Positions 7,622 to 17,498 of a DNA stretch of 21,372 nucleotides are shown here, piece by piece (within the stretch, counting starts at the first letter, position 1; each line of letters begins with the position of its first letter). The translations under genes were made by a program, and so were the position numbers. Origin of the DNA: CAXFCD01 sp964001155 (GTDB taxonomy: Bacteria; Fidelibacterota; Marinisomatia; Marinisomatales; UBA1611). The notes beneath the pieces are model-generated. The model was not told where the DNA came from, searched no databases, and saw nothing but the letters and a program-made list of their open reading frames with translations. Location of the stretch: the NCBI GenBank assembly GCA_964001155.1, contig CAXFCD010000179.1, positions 1 to 21,372 of the forward strand, read 5' to 3'.

Positions 7622-10495
7622 ATGCAAAAAAACCTCCCTTACATCCTGATTGCCTTTGGCGTCGCTCTTATTGTTGCATTCATGTCTCTCCTGGACATCT
7701 ATGATACTATCGAACATAAATTCCTGGATTTACGTTTTAATTCCCGAGGATTGATCGAAACCAGGGACGATATCGCCACCTTGGATATTGACGTCCGAGC
7801 CCTGCAAACTGAGGGGAAATGGGACCCATGGAGCCGGGAAAAACACATTCCCGTGGTGAAAGCCGCCGGCCAACACGGCATGGATGTGTTGGCTTTTGAT
7901 ATTTATTTTATTGAAGAGAGCGAACGGCAGCTCAATTATAAAGCCTTAGTGTCTGTCCAGGATTCAGTCCTTTCCATGGATGCGGTTAAGGGCCTATTTC
8001 CCGATCCGGATTTTGATTTGGCCAGTGAATCTGAAAACGCAGGTAATATTGTTTTTGCCCAAAGTTTTAAACCACAGCCTAAAAAGAAAGAAAAAGTAAA
8101 AACGAGAACCGACTCCCAAAATTCCCGTTTAGCGATTTTGGAAGCTGAGGAAATGTTTCGAAAAATAAACAGGGAAGATTATCCAAGCTTGTTCGATTTT
8201 TATGATGGGGAATTCCCTGTGGAAATCTTCATCGAAAAAGGAGAGGGTGTTTATTTTTTCCAAGCCAAGGCGGATGCAGACGGCGTCATGCGGAAATATC
8301 CATTAGTGGGCTTGTACGAAGATCGCCTCTTTCCTTCCATTTCCCTGGCTTTGGCTCTTATTCATTATGACGTTTCCTTTGATTCAGTTGAAATTGTACC
8401 GGGGAAACACATTCGTTTTGATCTCAATGAAACAGACGAACACGGCAGAAATGAAATAGTTATTCCCATCAATGATGAAGGAATGATGCAGGTGAATTGG
8501 GCCGGAAATTGGGAAGATGCTGACGGGAATTTTGATTTGATGCATTATCCCTATAATGTGTTGAAGGAATTCCAGGAAATTGAATTTCCCAATTATGTCA
8601 TGGCTGAGTATAAAAAGCTGGCCAACGATTCCTTTGGCGGGAATATCAAGCAAGCATTTAAACCGGCAGTTACTTCCATTAAGGCCGGGAAAAAACAAAT
8701 TATGGATGCTGCAAAAAAATTACTGCCTATGAGTATGGCTGAAAAATATGTATTGGCTAATCCAAACGGTACTGCAGCAGATTTCAAAAAATTGCCCCCC
8801 TTTATGTTCAACGAAATCAAGAATAATAATACCATCGCTAAGGCATTTTTGGATACGAATCGCACCACAAATCCAACATTGGATGAACTCATGGCAGCCG
8901 GTTCCCTGATTTACGATTATGGAATGACTGATTATACTTTTTCAACCGTCAAACAATTATCCGCGGATTTTAATGAAGCCATAGAAAAAGCAGATGACGA
9001 TCAGAAAGGCGCCCTGAAAAAAGCCCAAGCAAAGTTTGCCCTCATTGAACGGAATTTCCAGATCATTTCTAATTTGCACCGGAATGATATGATTGCTGAA
9101 CAGCGTCCACTTTATTTCTACCCAAGTTCCCAACGCATTGTCGCCGGAAAAGAAGAAAAAGGAAATGCTCGCCTCATTGTACCTTTCGAATTTGTGGGGA
9201 AAAAATTGTATTATGGATTAACAGCTACAGGTACACACGACTTAAATCCCATGCCCTTTAATCCACGGTATCCTATGGTAGGACTCCACGCCAATGCTTT
9301 GAATACCATTTTGGATAATAAACTTATTAACGAAATTTCCAAAGCTTGGGTGGCCTTAGTGATTCTTGTTTTAGGTGCTGTGCTTGCATTTGGGATTCCG
9401 AAATTAAGTCCGGTCCAAGGCGGTATAACTATCAGCGGATTGTTGATCGGATATACTTACCTATGTTTTTGGCTTTTTTCAAACCAGCATATTTGGCTTG
9501 ATTTATTTGGCCCAGGCATCACCATGGCCATTGGGTATTTGGGCATCACCGTTTACAATTACATCCAGGAAGAGAAGAATAAACAATTCCTGAAAGAATC
9601 TTTCGGAACTTATGTGTCTCCTGAACTTATTGACCAAATGTACGAAAGCGGCGAAGAACCTTCACTTGGTGGCGAAGAAGGATATCATACTGCTTTCTTT
9701 ACTGACATCCAGAGCTTCTCTGCTTTTTCTGAAAAATTAACTGCTAGTGAACTTGTAACTCTTCTAAACCAATATCTGACAGATATGACCGATGTACTTC
9801 TTGAAAATAATGGAACCCTTGATAAATACATCGGAGATGCTATTGTTGCTTTTTATGGCGCACCCATAGAAGTAGATGATCATGAACTCTGGGCTTGCAG
9901 AACGGCCATCAAAATGCAAGAAAATCTAGCGATACTTCGAAAAGGCTGGCAGGAAGAAGGGGATCGATGGCCGGAAATCGTCCACCATATGCAAAATAGG
10001 ATTGGTATAAGTTCTGGTCAAATGGTTACCGGTAATATGGGTTCAGAGGCTCGAATGAACTATACCATGATGGGCGATAATGTCAATACAGCTGCTCGTT
10101 TAGAATCATCTGCCAAGCAATACGGTATCTACATACAGATCGCTGATAGTACCTATCAACCAGTAAAAGATAGAGTTGTTATTCGTGACTTAGATAATGT
10201 CCGTGTCATGGGTAAGGAAGAACCAGTTAAGGTTTATGAATTAATATCAGAAATAGGGCAAGAGCCTGAACAATATAAAAAGATTTTACCAGCCTATCAT
10301 GAAGCACTTGAACTTTATAAAAATCAGGAGTGGACAAAAAGTATAGAAGCGTTTAAGGCTTCAGATGCTCTGGAAGATATGTTCCCAGGCCGAAAAACAA
10401 ATCCAAGTAGAATTTATATCCCTCGTTGCGAGCACTTTTTGGCCAACCCACCCGGTGATGACTGGGATGGTGTCTGGACACTTACCAGCAAATAA
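7622..10495 (+). CDS. CHASE2-domain class III adenylate cyclase
   Basis: The 957-residue protein would make cAMP from ATP in the cytoplasm in response to a periplasmic signal. An N-terminal membrane helix (about 6-24) is followed by an extracytoplasmic CHASE2 sensor: DLRFNSRG (36-43), WDPWSREKH (67-75), VLAFDIYF (89-96), closing at PRYPMVGLHANALNTIL (548-564). Three membrane helices lie at about 574-645. The cyclase domain (about 688-875) keeps both metal aspartates, D695 in FTDIQSFS and D739 in DKYIGDA, the adenine-selecting K735 and D819, and the transition-state pair N822 and R826 (NVNTAARLES), so it should be active. The tail (about 885-950) has the usual helical segment ending PPGDDWDGVW. 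CHASE2 carries a helical insertion of about 200 residues (about 315-515). It starts 7 bases after the secretin stop with no clear ribosome site, suggesting co-translation. Confidence 0.95.
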   Translation: MQKNLPYILIAFGVALIVAFMSLLDIYDTIEHKFLDLRFNSRGLIETRDDIATLDIDVRALQTEGKWDPWSREKHIPVVKAAGQHGMDVLAFDIYFIEESERQLNYKALVSVQDSVLSMDAVKGLFPDPDFDLASESENAGNIVFAQSFKPQPKKKEKVKTRTDSQNSRLAILEAEEMFRKINREDYPSLFDFYDGEFPVEIFIEKGEGVYFFQAKADADGVMRKYPLVGLYEDRLFPSISLALALIHYDVSFDSVEIVPGKHIRFDLNETDEHGRNEIVIPINDEGMMQVNWAGNWEDADGNFDLMHYPYNVLKEFQEIEFPNYVMAEYKKLANDSFGGNIKQAFKPAVTSIKAGKKQIMDAAKKLLPMSMAEKYVLANPNGTAADFKKLPPFMFNEIKNNNTIAKAFLDTNRTTNPTLDELMAAGSLIYDYGMTDYTFSTVKQLSADFNEAIEKADDDQKGALKKAQAKFALIERNFQIISNLHRNDMIAEQRPLYFYPSSQRIVAGKEEKGNARLIVPFEFVGKKLYYGLTATGTHDLNPMPFNPRYPMVGLHANALNTILDNKLINEISKAWVALVILVLGAVLAFGIPKLSPVQGGITISGLLIGYTYLCFWLFSNQHIWLDLFGPGITMAIGYLGITVYNYIQEEKNKQFLKESFGTYVSPELIDQMYESGEEPSLGGEEGYHTAFFTDIQSFSAFSEKLTASELVTLLNQYLTDMTDVLLENNGTLDKYIGDAIVAFYGAPIEVDDHELWACRTAIKMQENLAILRKGWQEEGDRWPEIVHHMQNRIGISSGQMVTGNMGSEARMNYTMMGDNVNTAARLESSAKQYGIYIQIADSTYQPVKDRVVIRDLDNVRVMGKEEPVKVYELISEIGQEPEQYKKILPAYHEALELYKNQEWTKSIEAFKASDALEDMFPGRKTNPSRIYIPRCEHFLANPPGDDWDGVWTLTSK

Positions 10496-10508
10496 TTAAT
10501 CCAATCGG

Positions 10509-13500
10509 ATGAAGTGCTATAAGCGATTCCTGTTTTATCTGGCTATAGGGATGAGTCTCTCTATTCTTTCAGCGCAGGATCCCTTTGAATTGGATACTAC
10601 CCTTTCAAATGTCCTCCCTTCCTCCCTCGCCAATGATATCAAAGTTGCAGATGTAAATAATGATGGTGTGAATGACATCATTATTTCAGGATATGATTCG
10701 ACGAGATTTGGCATTTTCTTTGATGTCATTTTAGGGACTTCCGAGGGATCGCTGACCCAAGGTTCACAAACTTATATTGTCACCTATGCTGATACTATTG
10801 CTGAATACTTTGGTGGCATCGGCGGGATAGATTTAGTCGATGTGAACCGGGATGGCTGGGTGGATGCTTATCTTACAGGATCGGCCCAATCCAAATTATA
10901 TATCAATTCCTCCGGTTCCTTTTCTGCATCCACTGGATTGGAAACGCTCTTTTTGACCTACAGCGATGGTAAATGGGGCGATGTAAATATGGATGGGGCA
11001 CCGGATTTGTTTATTATGGGCGTGGATGAAACCCAAGACATCATTCTTAACGATTTATACATCAACAATGACGGTAACCTGGAGAAGGATCAAACAACCA
11101 TTTTCCCAGACTTATTTAACGGTAACAGCGCTTGGGGTGATTATGATAATGACGGCGATACGGATCTCATTATTTGCGGGCAAACCGCAGACAAAACAGC
11201 CACCGTAAGCCGATTTTATAAAAATGAACCCACGGGCCGTTTAACTGAACTCACCACCGCAGAAGATGTGGGCGGACTGAAAGCAGGCGCCTTCCGCTTT
11301 GCGGATATAGACAGCGACGGTGATCAGGATATGATCATGTCCGGGTGGAATAAGATTCAGGGAAAACTTGTTACCTGGATCCTTCGAAATGAACCCTTAG
11401 GGACTTTCTCACTTATTCCAAACCAAATTGACTTTGGTGTGGCTTACGGCACCATTGATGCAGTGGATTACAACAATGATGGTTTACGGGATTTTGCCAT
11501 TGCCGGGGCAGATTCTGTCACCGACCACGCTGGAACAGTCCATTCCCTTTCGGGCCGTGTTTATTTAAATAATGGTGATGGTACCTTTTCAGCTATTAAG
11601 GAGATTCCTGGCGCAAGAACACTTCGTTTCGCTGATGTAAATCTCGATTCTATTCCGGACCTCATTGCCAACGGAACCACAGAAATCGGAAATGATTCTC
11701 TCACATTTTCACATGTTTATTTAAATAGTAGTCTCGGTAGCAACCAACGCCCCACAGCGCCCACAGCATTAACAGCTTTTGCTGTGAGCACAAGAGCCAT
11801 TTTCACATGGGGCGCTGGAACGGATGATATAGATGATCCAACCAGCCTTTCGTATAATACCCGGATCGGTACAACCTCCGGAGGGACCGAACTTATGTCC
11901 TCTGCTGTTCCTTACAATAAATCCAGTGTGGGACAATTGTTAATCAGGGAATTTAATGAAATTCCACATGGCACATATTATTGGTCGGTGCAAACCGTAG
12001 ATGCCGCAGGGAATACTTCCGATTGGTCTCAGGAAGATACATTATTTATTTCAAGGCTGGTCACCTCAACTCAGTCACTACCCGGTGTCTATTTTTCAAC
12101 AGCCGGCTGGGGCGATTATGATGAGGATGATTACCTTGATTTGGCCATGACCGGAATCATTTTCTCCGGCGGCAGTATTACCAATCTTTTTCAAAATGAA
12201 GATGGATTGTTGAATCAGGATTTAAATCAGGATATTGAAGCTGTGTTTGGCGGACATCTCTCTTGGGTGGATTACACAAATGATGGCCATTTGGATCTTT
12301 CTCTTTCGGGGTTCCAAATCATCAATTTTCAGGGATTCCCTGCTACAGCATTTTATAAATGGGAAAATGGAACCTATGTCTTTGATCCGCAAGACAATGT
12401 AACCACCTCTGTTTACGGTTACACCATGGGCATAAATGGCGGGTCCAACAATCATTCCTGGGGCGACTATGACAATGACGGCGATTTGGATTTTGTCATA
12501 GGCGGCATTGATTATGGCGGTGGAAAACACCTGAAAGTTTTTCGAAATGACAATGGAACATTGGAATTGGATACGACACAGACAGACCTGGTGCCGATCT
12601 TCCCCTGCATCGCCCATTGGGTGGATTTGAACCGTGACGGATATTTGGACTTGTTGACCATCGGAGCCGATTCTACTCAAACAAAAGTACTGCGAGTGTA
12701 CTTAAATAATGCGAATTACAATTTATCCAGCAGCTTGACCTGGAATTCTGAAATTTATGGTGTCACCGCTGGCGCTATTGATTTTGCTGATTATAATAGT
12801 GATGGCTATGACGATTTTGCCCTTACCGGATTAAATAATGAAGAGAATCTGATTAGTTATATTGTCACCAATGCCTTTAATCAATTCACCATATCTCCTG
12901 AACATATTTTTCCCGGTGTTTATTACGGCAGGCCTTCATGGGGCGACTATGATTCCGACGGTGATTTGGACTTGCTCATTTCCGGATTATCAAGCACCGA
13001 AGATGGCGGGAGCGTCCCCTTTACCGGCCTTTATGCCCAAGATGATGGAGAGTTTAGTTTAGACCAAACCATCACTATTGATTCAGTTGGTTTTAGTTTT
13101 AGTCAATTCGGTGATTATGATTCGGATGGCGACTTGGATCTGTTTCTGGCTGGAATTAATTCAAATTCAGATGTTATCGCTCGTGTTTTCGATAATCTTG
13201 AAGGGCTGGAAAATGAGAATAAAGCTCCCAACGCGCCTTATGGATTAGATGACAGCGAAATAAATGATGATAAAGTAACATTGACTTGGACAGCACCGGT
13301 TGATCCCGATAATAATAGCGGCGGCTCTACGCCGGAATTGGGACTCCGCTACCAAATCCAAGTCGGCTCAGTTGACAATCAAAATGAACATGCCATCAGC
13401 ACAGGCCACTATGGGGTTGGCAACATTGGAACAATTGCTTTAAACTCTAAAAAGTTAAGAAATATTCCTGAAGGAAATTATGGCTGGCGTGTGCGGGCTA

Positions 13501-14741
13501 TGGATCATGGGCAAGCAACGTCGGAGTGGTCGAATACCGATTATTTTTATATTGATGTCACTGCACCCACCATAGATACAATCCGGGCAAATTATGTTTC
13601 CAAAGAACAAATTATTCTTATTGTCAAATTTGAGGAAGATTTTTATTTAGACCTGAATGTTGACCCAACAGTTTTGGTAACTCATCCGGAGAATCCGGAT
13701 TTAAATAATGATGGCAGGAATGATACACTCACGGTAGAAAAACAAAGCTTTAATGGTGATGAATGGACGGGCGTGTTAATGCTGCCGGATAATGATTCTT
13801 TGCGATATACCGGGAAAGCAATCCATATTCATGTTTACGGTGCAATGGATGAACGGAAAAACAAAATGAAATCCGTGTCCAGTTATAAAACACCGGAAAC
13901 TGTCATTTCACAATTTGGTGGTACTTCCATCAGCGAGGATGGCAATGTGACAGTTCTTCTCCCGCAGAATGCTGTAAATGGGGATGTCTCACTTTCTATT
14001 ACAGGTTGGAATTGGTTCCCTGATACGACCCTATCCTTAATCGATCCAGATGATTTAGAAAGACGGACATATCTTGTTTCCGACATTTATGATATTAAAC
14101 CATTTGATATATCCCTTAACAAGCCCGGTATTTTACGGATCGCATATTTAGATTCTATTTGCTCTATTAATTCTAATGGCTATGAATTTTATGATATAAA
14201 TAAAAATACCTGCGATTCCTTGGGTGGAAGTTGGATTGCCATTTCAGATTCAGGACTGGTCCCTTTTATTGGCATACAAGATACAACCATACCTGAAGGG
14301 GTCATGCCTATTCAAAAATTAGGTGGTTCTGAGATAACAGTTAATAATACACCTTATATGCAAATTCAGATCGACGCCCTTGGAACCTATGGTGTCTTTA
14401 TCTCTCAAGATTCATTGTTACAACGTGATTCGCTGGAAATTGAAAAGGTGGTTTGCCAACCGCGAATCTTTTCTCCCGCCGGTTCCATTTTTGAATTCAC
14501 ACAAACCAACATTCTTTACGATCTGGAACAGCCGGAAGAGGTGACCGCTAGAATCTTCAATTTATCCGGCCGGTTAAAACGAACCCTGAAACCGGAAGTT
14601 GAGGGCCAATCCGGACACCAAGTCATTAATTGGGATGGAAAGGATACCAATGGGAATGTAGTTCCCAGTGGACTTTATATAGTCACTTTAGAAAAAAGTG
14701 ATACCATTCTTCGGACAACGGTAGGTGTTTTGAATCGATGA
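10509..14741 (+). CDS. Secreted FG-GAP/VCBS protein: two seven-repeat propellers, two Fn3-like domains, C-terminal sorting domain
   Basis: The 1410-residue protein has a signal peptide (about 1-22, cut near LSAQD). Fourteen calcium-type D-x-[DN]-x-D-G repeats of about 55 residues fall in two sets of seven, starting at residues 48, 111, 158, 211, 266, 320, 376 and at 536, 588, 653, 706, 761, 813, 869. Typical copies are DYDNDGDTDLIICG and DYDSDGDLDLLISG. Each set fits a seven-bladed, integrin-like beta-propeller. A fibronectin III-like domain follows each set (about 413-515 and 905-1016). Residues about 1020-1310 are beta-rich, unassigned, and hold two cysteines (C1217, C1235). The end (about 1330-1410; VTARIFNLSGRLKRTL, then WDGKDTNGNVVPSGLY) is a FlgD-Ig/Por type A-like sorting domain. 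The gene is 13 bases after the cyclase, and its stop overlaps the next start (ATGA). It is probably a large calcium-binding surface adhesin; the ligand is unknown. Confidence 0.92.
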   Translation: MKCYKRFLFYLAIGMSLSILSAQDPFELDTTLSNVLPSSLANDIKVADVNNDGVNDIIISGYDSTRFGIFFDVILGTSEGSLTQGSQTYIVTYADTIAEYFGGIGGIDLVDVNRDGWVDAYLTGSAQSKLYINSSGSFSASTGLETLFLTYSDGKWGDVNMDGAPDLFIMGVDETQDIILNDLYINNDGNLEKDQTTIFPDLFNGNSAWGDYDNDGDTDLIICGQTADKTATVSRFYKNEPTGRLTELTTAEDVGGLKAGAFRFADIDSDGDQDMIMSGWNKIQGKLVTWILRNEPLGTFSLIPNQIDFGVAYGTIDAVDYNNDGLRDFAIAGADSVTDHAGTVHSLSGRVYLNNGDGTFSAIKEIPGARTLRFADVNLDSIPDLIANGTTEIGNDSLTFSHVYLNSSLGSNQRPTAPTALTAFAVSTRAIFTWGAGTDDIDDPTSLSYNTRIGTTSGGTELMSSAVPYNKSSVGQLLIREFNEIPHGTYYWSVQTVDAAGNTSDWSQEDTLFISRLVTSTQSLPGVYFSTAGWGDYDEDDYLDLAMTGIIFSGGSITNLFQNEDGLLNQDLNQDIEAVFGGHLSWVDYTNDGHLDLSLSGFQIINFQGFPATAFYKWENGTYVFDPQDNVTTSVYGYTMGINGGSNNHSWGDYDNDGDLDFVIGGIDYGGGKHLKVFRNDNGTLELDTTQTDLVPIFPCIAHWVDLNRDGYLDLLTIGADSTQTKVLRVYLNNANYNLSSSLTWNSEIYGVTAGAIDFADYNSDGYDDFALTGLNNEENLISYIVTNAFNQFTISPEHIFPGVYYGRPSWGDYDSDGDLDLLISGLSSTEDGGSVPFTGLYAQDDGEFSLDQTITIDSVGFSFSQFGDYDSDGDLDLFLAGINSNSDVIARVFDNLEGLENENKAPNAPYGLDDSEINDDKVTLTWTAPVDPDNNSGGSTPELGLRYQIQVGSVDNQNEHAISTGHYGVGNIGTIALNSKKLRNIPEGNYGWRVRAMDHGQATSEWSNTDYFYIDVTAPTIDTIRANYVSKEQIILIVKFEEDFYLDLNVDPTVLVTHPENPDLNNDGRNDTLTVEKQSFNGDEWTGVLMLPDNDSLRYTGKAIHIHVYGAMDERKNKMKSVSSYKTPETVISQFGGTSISEDGNVTVLLPQNAVNGDVSLSITGWNWFPDTTLSLIDPDDLERRTYLVSDIYDIKPFDISLNKPGILRIAYLDSICSINSNGYEFYDINKNTCDSLGGSWIAISDSGLVPFIGIQDTTIPEGVMPIQKLGGSEITVNNTPYMQIQIDALGTYGVFISQDSLLQRDSLEIEKVVCQPRIFSPAGSIFEFTQTNILYDLEQPEEVTARIFNLSGRLKRTLKPEVEGQSGHQVINWDGKDTNGNVVPSGLYIVTLEKSDTILRTTVGVLNR

Positions 14742-17473
14742 ATAAGATTCTGTGGAATTTATTGATTGTTTCTGTTTTGTTCGGGCAGTATGATCAATTA
14801 TTCGTTGGGACTCGTCCCTTGAGCATGGGCGGTGCTTTTATCGCTATTGCAGATGATGCAAATACCATTACCTGGAATCCCGCCGGTTTACCTGGTATGA
14901 GAAGAACAGAGTTTACCACAACTTATGCTGACCTTTATGCTATGGGAATCACTCAATCCTATCTTGGCTTCGTAAGACCATTTTCTGACCGTGTAGCTTT
15001 GGGATTCGATTGGTCTAATGTGGGATATGACGATAAAGAATTACTTTATTCTGAAAATAAATTAAATCTGGCCGTTGGTATTCAGCCACATCGACGGATC
15101 TCATTTGGCCTGACATTGAAATACCTTATGAGAGATATGCAATTAGATGGTACTTCTTATGGAAAAAGTTCTGGCTTGGGATATGATGCAGGATTGTTAA
15201 TCCAACCTTTAAAAAATCTTAGATTTGGTATTGGACTTTATGACCTAGGTGGAACCCAAGTTGCATATAAAGATAAAACATTCGAAACAATTCTGGGGCA
15301 GGCATTCAAGTTGGGAATCAGTTACATGCCAATAGATGGCTTAATCCTTGCAGCGGATTACGGTGACAGATTACATTTAGGCGCTGAATACGTTTTAAAA
15401 AACAGATTGAGTCTCAGAGCCGGTGTCCAGCAGGATATTAGTGGTGATGAAATAATCATAGTTCCTTCCGGTGGTATTTCCATCAAATTCAAAAGTATTA
15501 TTATTGAGTATGGTTATGAAAGTCATCCTTATCTTGAGCCTACTCATCGCATGTCTCTGGCTTTGCAGTTTAGCCCTGCTGTTGTAAGTATAACATCTAC
15601 AGTCATCAGTCATAACCCTATTTTCCGCTCACTACACAGATATTACGAATCTGAACCATTTCTAAAAGTTGGGTTAAAAAATATTTCTGATGCAGACTTG
15701 CCCGTTGACGTATCCTTATTCCTACCAACTATGATGGATAACCCTCATTCTGAAACTGTTACTTTGCCACCTAAGTCAGAAGAAGAATATGATATTGGTA
15801 TCTCTTTTTCCAGCGATGTACTTACATCTAAGAAAGCAACATTTGATAATCTCGTTCAACCAGAAGTAAAAGTTACTTATAAGCAGGGTGGTGAGGAAAA
15901 ACTCGCTCAAAAGAAAATGGAATCGGCCTATGTTCTTGGGAAAGGAAAACTAACCTGGAGTAATCCGGACATGATTGCCTGTTATGTAACGCCTGCGGAT
16001 GCTGTTGTTGATAAATTCGCCCGAAACTTCATTCAATATTATACTCCAGTTTTAAATGAATATTTTGGACGTAGTAATCTGGGAAGAGCTATCATTTTAT
16101 ATGATGCGTTAGGGACGCACGGACTGGTTTACAATATTGATTTAGAAACACCTTTCTTAGAAATTGCCGATGATAAATCTACTTTTGATTCTGTAAAATA
16201 TCCTGGAGATATGCTTCGTGATAAAATTGGTGATTGCGATGATCTAACGGCGTTGTTTGGGTCACTTATGGGGAATTTGGGAATTGAGACCATGTTTCTT
16301 GATGTATTTAAACCGGGAGCAGGGCATATTTTCTTAATGTTTGATAGCGGTGTAAAACCAGATGAATTGGGAAAATATTTTCTGGATGAATCTGAAGTAG
16401 TTGTTTTAAATGATAAAGTTTGGATTCCTGTAGAAGCAACTCTGGTAGGTAAACCATTTTTCAGTGCATGGAAACAGGGTGCATTGAAATATCATGAGAT
16501 GAAAGATGGTAATTTTGTAAATGAAATATCTGTTAAGGAAGCATCAGCCAAATATCTTGCAGGCTCCCATATTACACCAGATATGCCAATGCCGGAGATC
16601 GATGGAATTAATGATCTTTTAAAAGAAGATATTCGACAATATGGTTTATGGCTAGAACAAATTGTGTTTAATGCTGTAGGAAATAAATTGGATGCTGCTG
16701 AAGACTATTATGATGCTGGAGTTAAATACATGGAATTTGGCCGCTATAAAGAAGCCATAGAAATGTTGGAAACAGCTATTAATATGAAACCCGTTTTCCC
16801 TGATGCTATAAATACACTTGGTGTATGCTATACAAAAAAAGAGGAATATCAAAAAGCAATCGAATTTTATGAAAAAGCACTTGAGCAAGGAGGCGAACAT
16901 CCTGGTTATATACTAAACATTGCTATTTCACATTTCATGATGGGAAATAAAGGAATGGCTAAACAAAAATATGATGAGGTTGTTCTTTTAGATCCTGTAT
17001 TTGGGGGAAAATTAGATAAAGTTTTTGGTGCAGCAAAAGCGTCAGCAGCTGGCGGTGTATCATCTGGACCAAAACTTGAACTCTCTGATGATCTTGAAGC
17101 TGAATTAGCGGCAGGAGCTACCAAGGGTTTGGTGGCAATTGAAGAAGCGCCAAAAGATGTACAACCGGAAGATATCCCAAAGATTTCATTCCGTAAAAGA
17201 AGGGCCCGCAGCGATAACACTGTCGGTATCACTTTTGCACGCCTAGGTAATTATTCAATGGCTATTGATTATTTCAGAAAAGCAGTGGAAAATGACCCGA
17301 ATGAATTGGATTATAAAATCAATTTAGCAGTGGCATTATACCGCATGTATAAATATGAAGAAGCGATTATCTTTTACGATGAAGTGAAGAAAGCAAAACC
17401 AGAATTAGTGACCCAGCTAGACTTTATTGAAAGTATGGGCGAAATCACACCAAAATTCAAAAAATTTGATTAA
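14738..17473 (+). CDS. PorV/UPF0164-like outer-membrane barrel fused to transglutaminase-like and TPR domains
   Basis: The 911-residue protein has a short signal peptide (about 1-16). Residues about 20-280 are a FadL-type barrel of the PorV/PorQ/UPF0164 group, with GTRPLSMGGAFIAIADDA (24-41) and WNPAGL (46-51) followed by regular amphipathic strands. A beta-rich domain (about 300-400) leads to a transglutaminase/BTLCP-like region: GDCDDLTALFGSL (498-510) supplies C500, GHIF (529-532) supplies H530, and the expected acidic third position is E566 in WIPVEAT. At least three TPRs follow (about 655-755 and 825-890; YKEAIEMLETAINMKP, YQKAIEFYEKALE, YSMAIDYFRKAVENDP). PorV proteins in T9SS bind the sorting domain of cargo. 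The gene starts inside the stop of the sorting-domain protein upstream, a strong hint that the two act together. Activity of the transglutaminase-like part, as protease or amidase or inactive, cannot be decided from sequence. Confidence 0.88.
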   Translation: MNKILWNLLIVSVLFGQYDQLFVGTRPLSMGGAFIAIADDANTITWNPAGLPGMRRTEFTTTYADLYAMGITQSYLGFVRPFSDRVALGFDWSNVGYDDKELLYSENKLNLAVGIQPHRRISFGLTLKYLMRDMQLDGTSYGKSSGLGYDAGLLIQPLKNLRFGIGLYDLGGTQVAYKDKTFETILGQAFKLGISYMPIDGLILAADYGDRLHLGAEYVLKNRLSLRAGVQQDISGDEIIIVPSGGISIKFKSIIIEYGYESHPYLEPTHRMSLALQFSPAVVSITSTVISHNPIFRSLHRYYESEPFLKVGLKNISDADLPVDVSLFLPTMMDNPHSETVTLPPKSEEEYDIGISFSSDVLTSKKATFDNLVQPEVKVTYKQGGEEKLAQKKMESAYVLGKGKLTWSNPDMIACYVTPADAVVDKFARNFIQYYTPVLNEYFGRSNLGRAIILYDALGTHGLVYNIDLETPFLEIADDKSTFDSVKYPGDMLRDKIGDCDDLTALFGSLMGNLGIETMFLDVFKPGAGHIFLMFDSGVKPDELGKYFLDESEVVVLNDKVWIPVEATLVGKPFFSAWKQGALKYHEMKDGNFVNEISVKEASAKYLAGSHITPDMPMPEIDGINDLLKEDIRQYGLWLEQIVFNAVGNKLDAAEDYYDAGVKYMEFGRYKEAIEMLETAINMKPVFPDAINTLGVCYTKKEEYQKAIEFYEKALEQGGEHPGYILNIAISHFMMGNKGMAKQKYDEVVLLDPVFGGKLDKVFGAAKASAAGGVSSGPKLELSDDLEAELAAGATKGLVAIEEAPKDVQPEDIPKISFRKRRARSDNTVGITFARLGNYSMAIDYFRKAVENDPNELDYKINLAVALYRMYKYEEAIIFYDEVKKAKPELVTQLDFIESMGEITPKFKKFD

Positions 17474-17498
17474 ATTTTCGTATATTTAACCTAAGAAC

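Noticed and set aside
12222..12680. 152-residue open frame on the minus strand
   Set aside because: It lies wholly inside the FG-GAP gene, whose repeats prove the plus frame. It has no domain or ribosome site.
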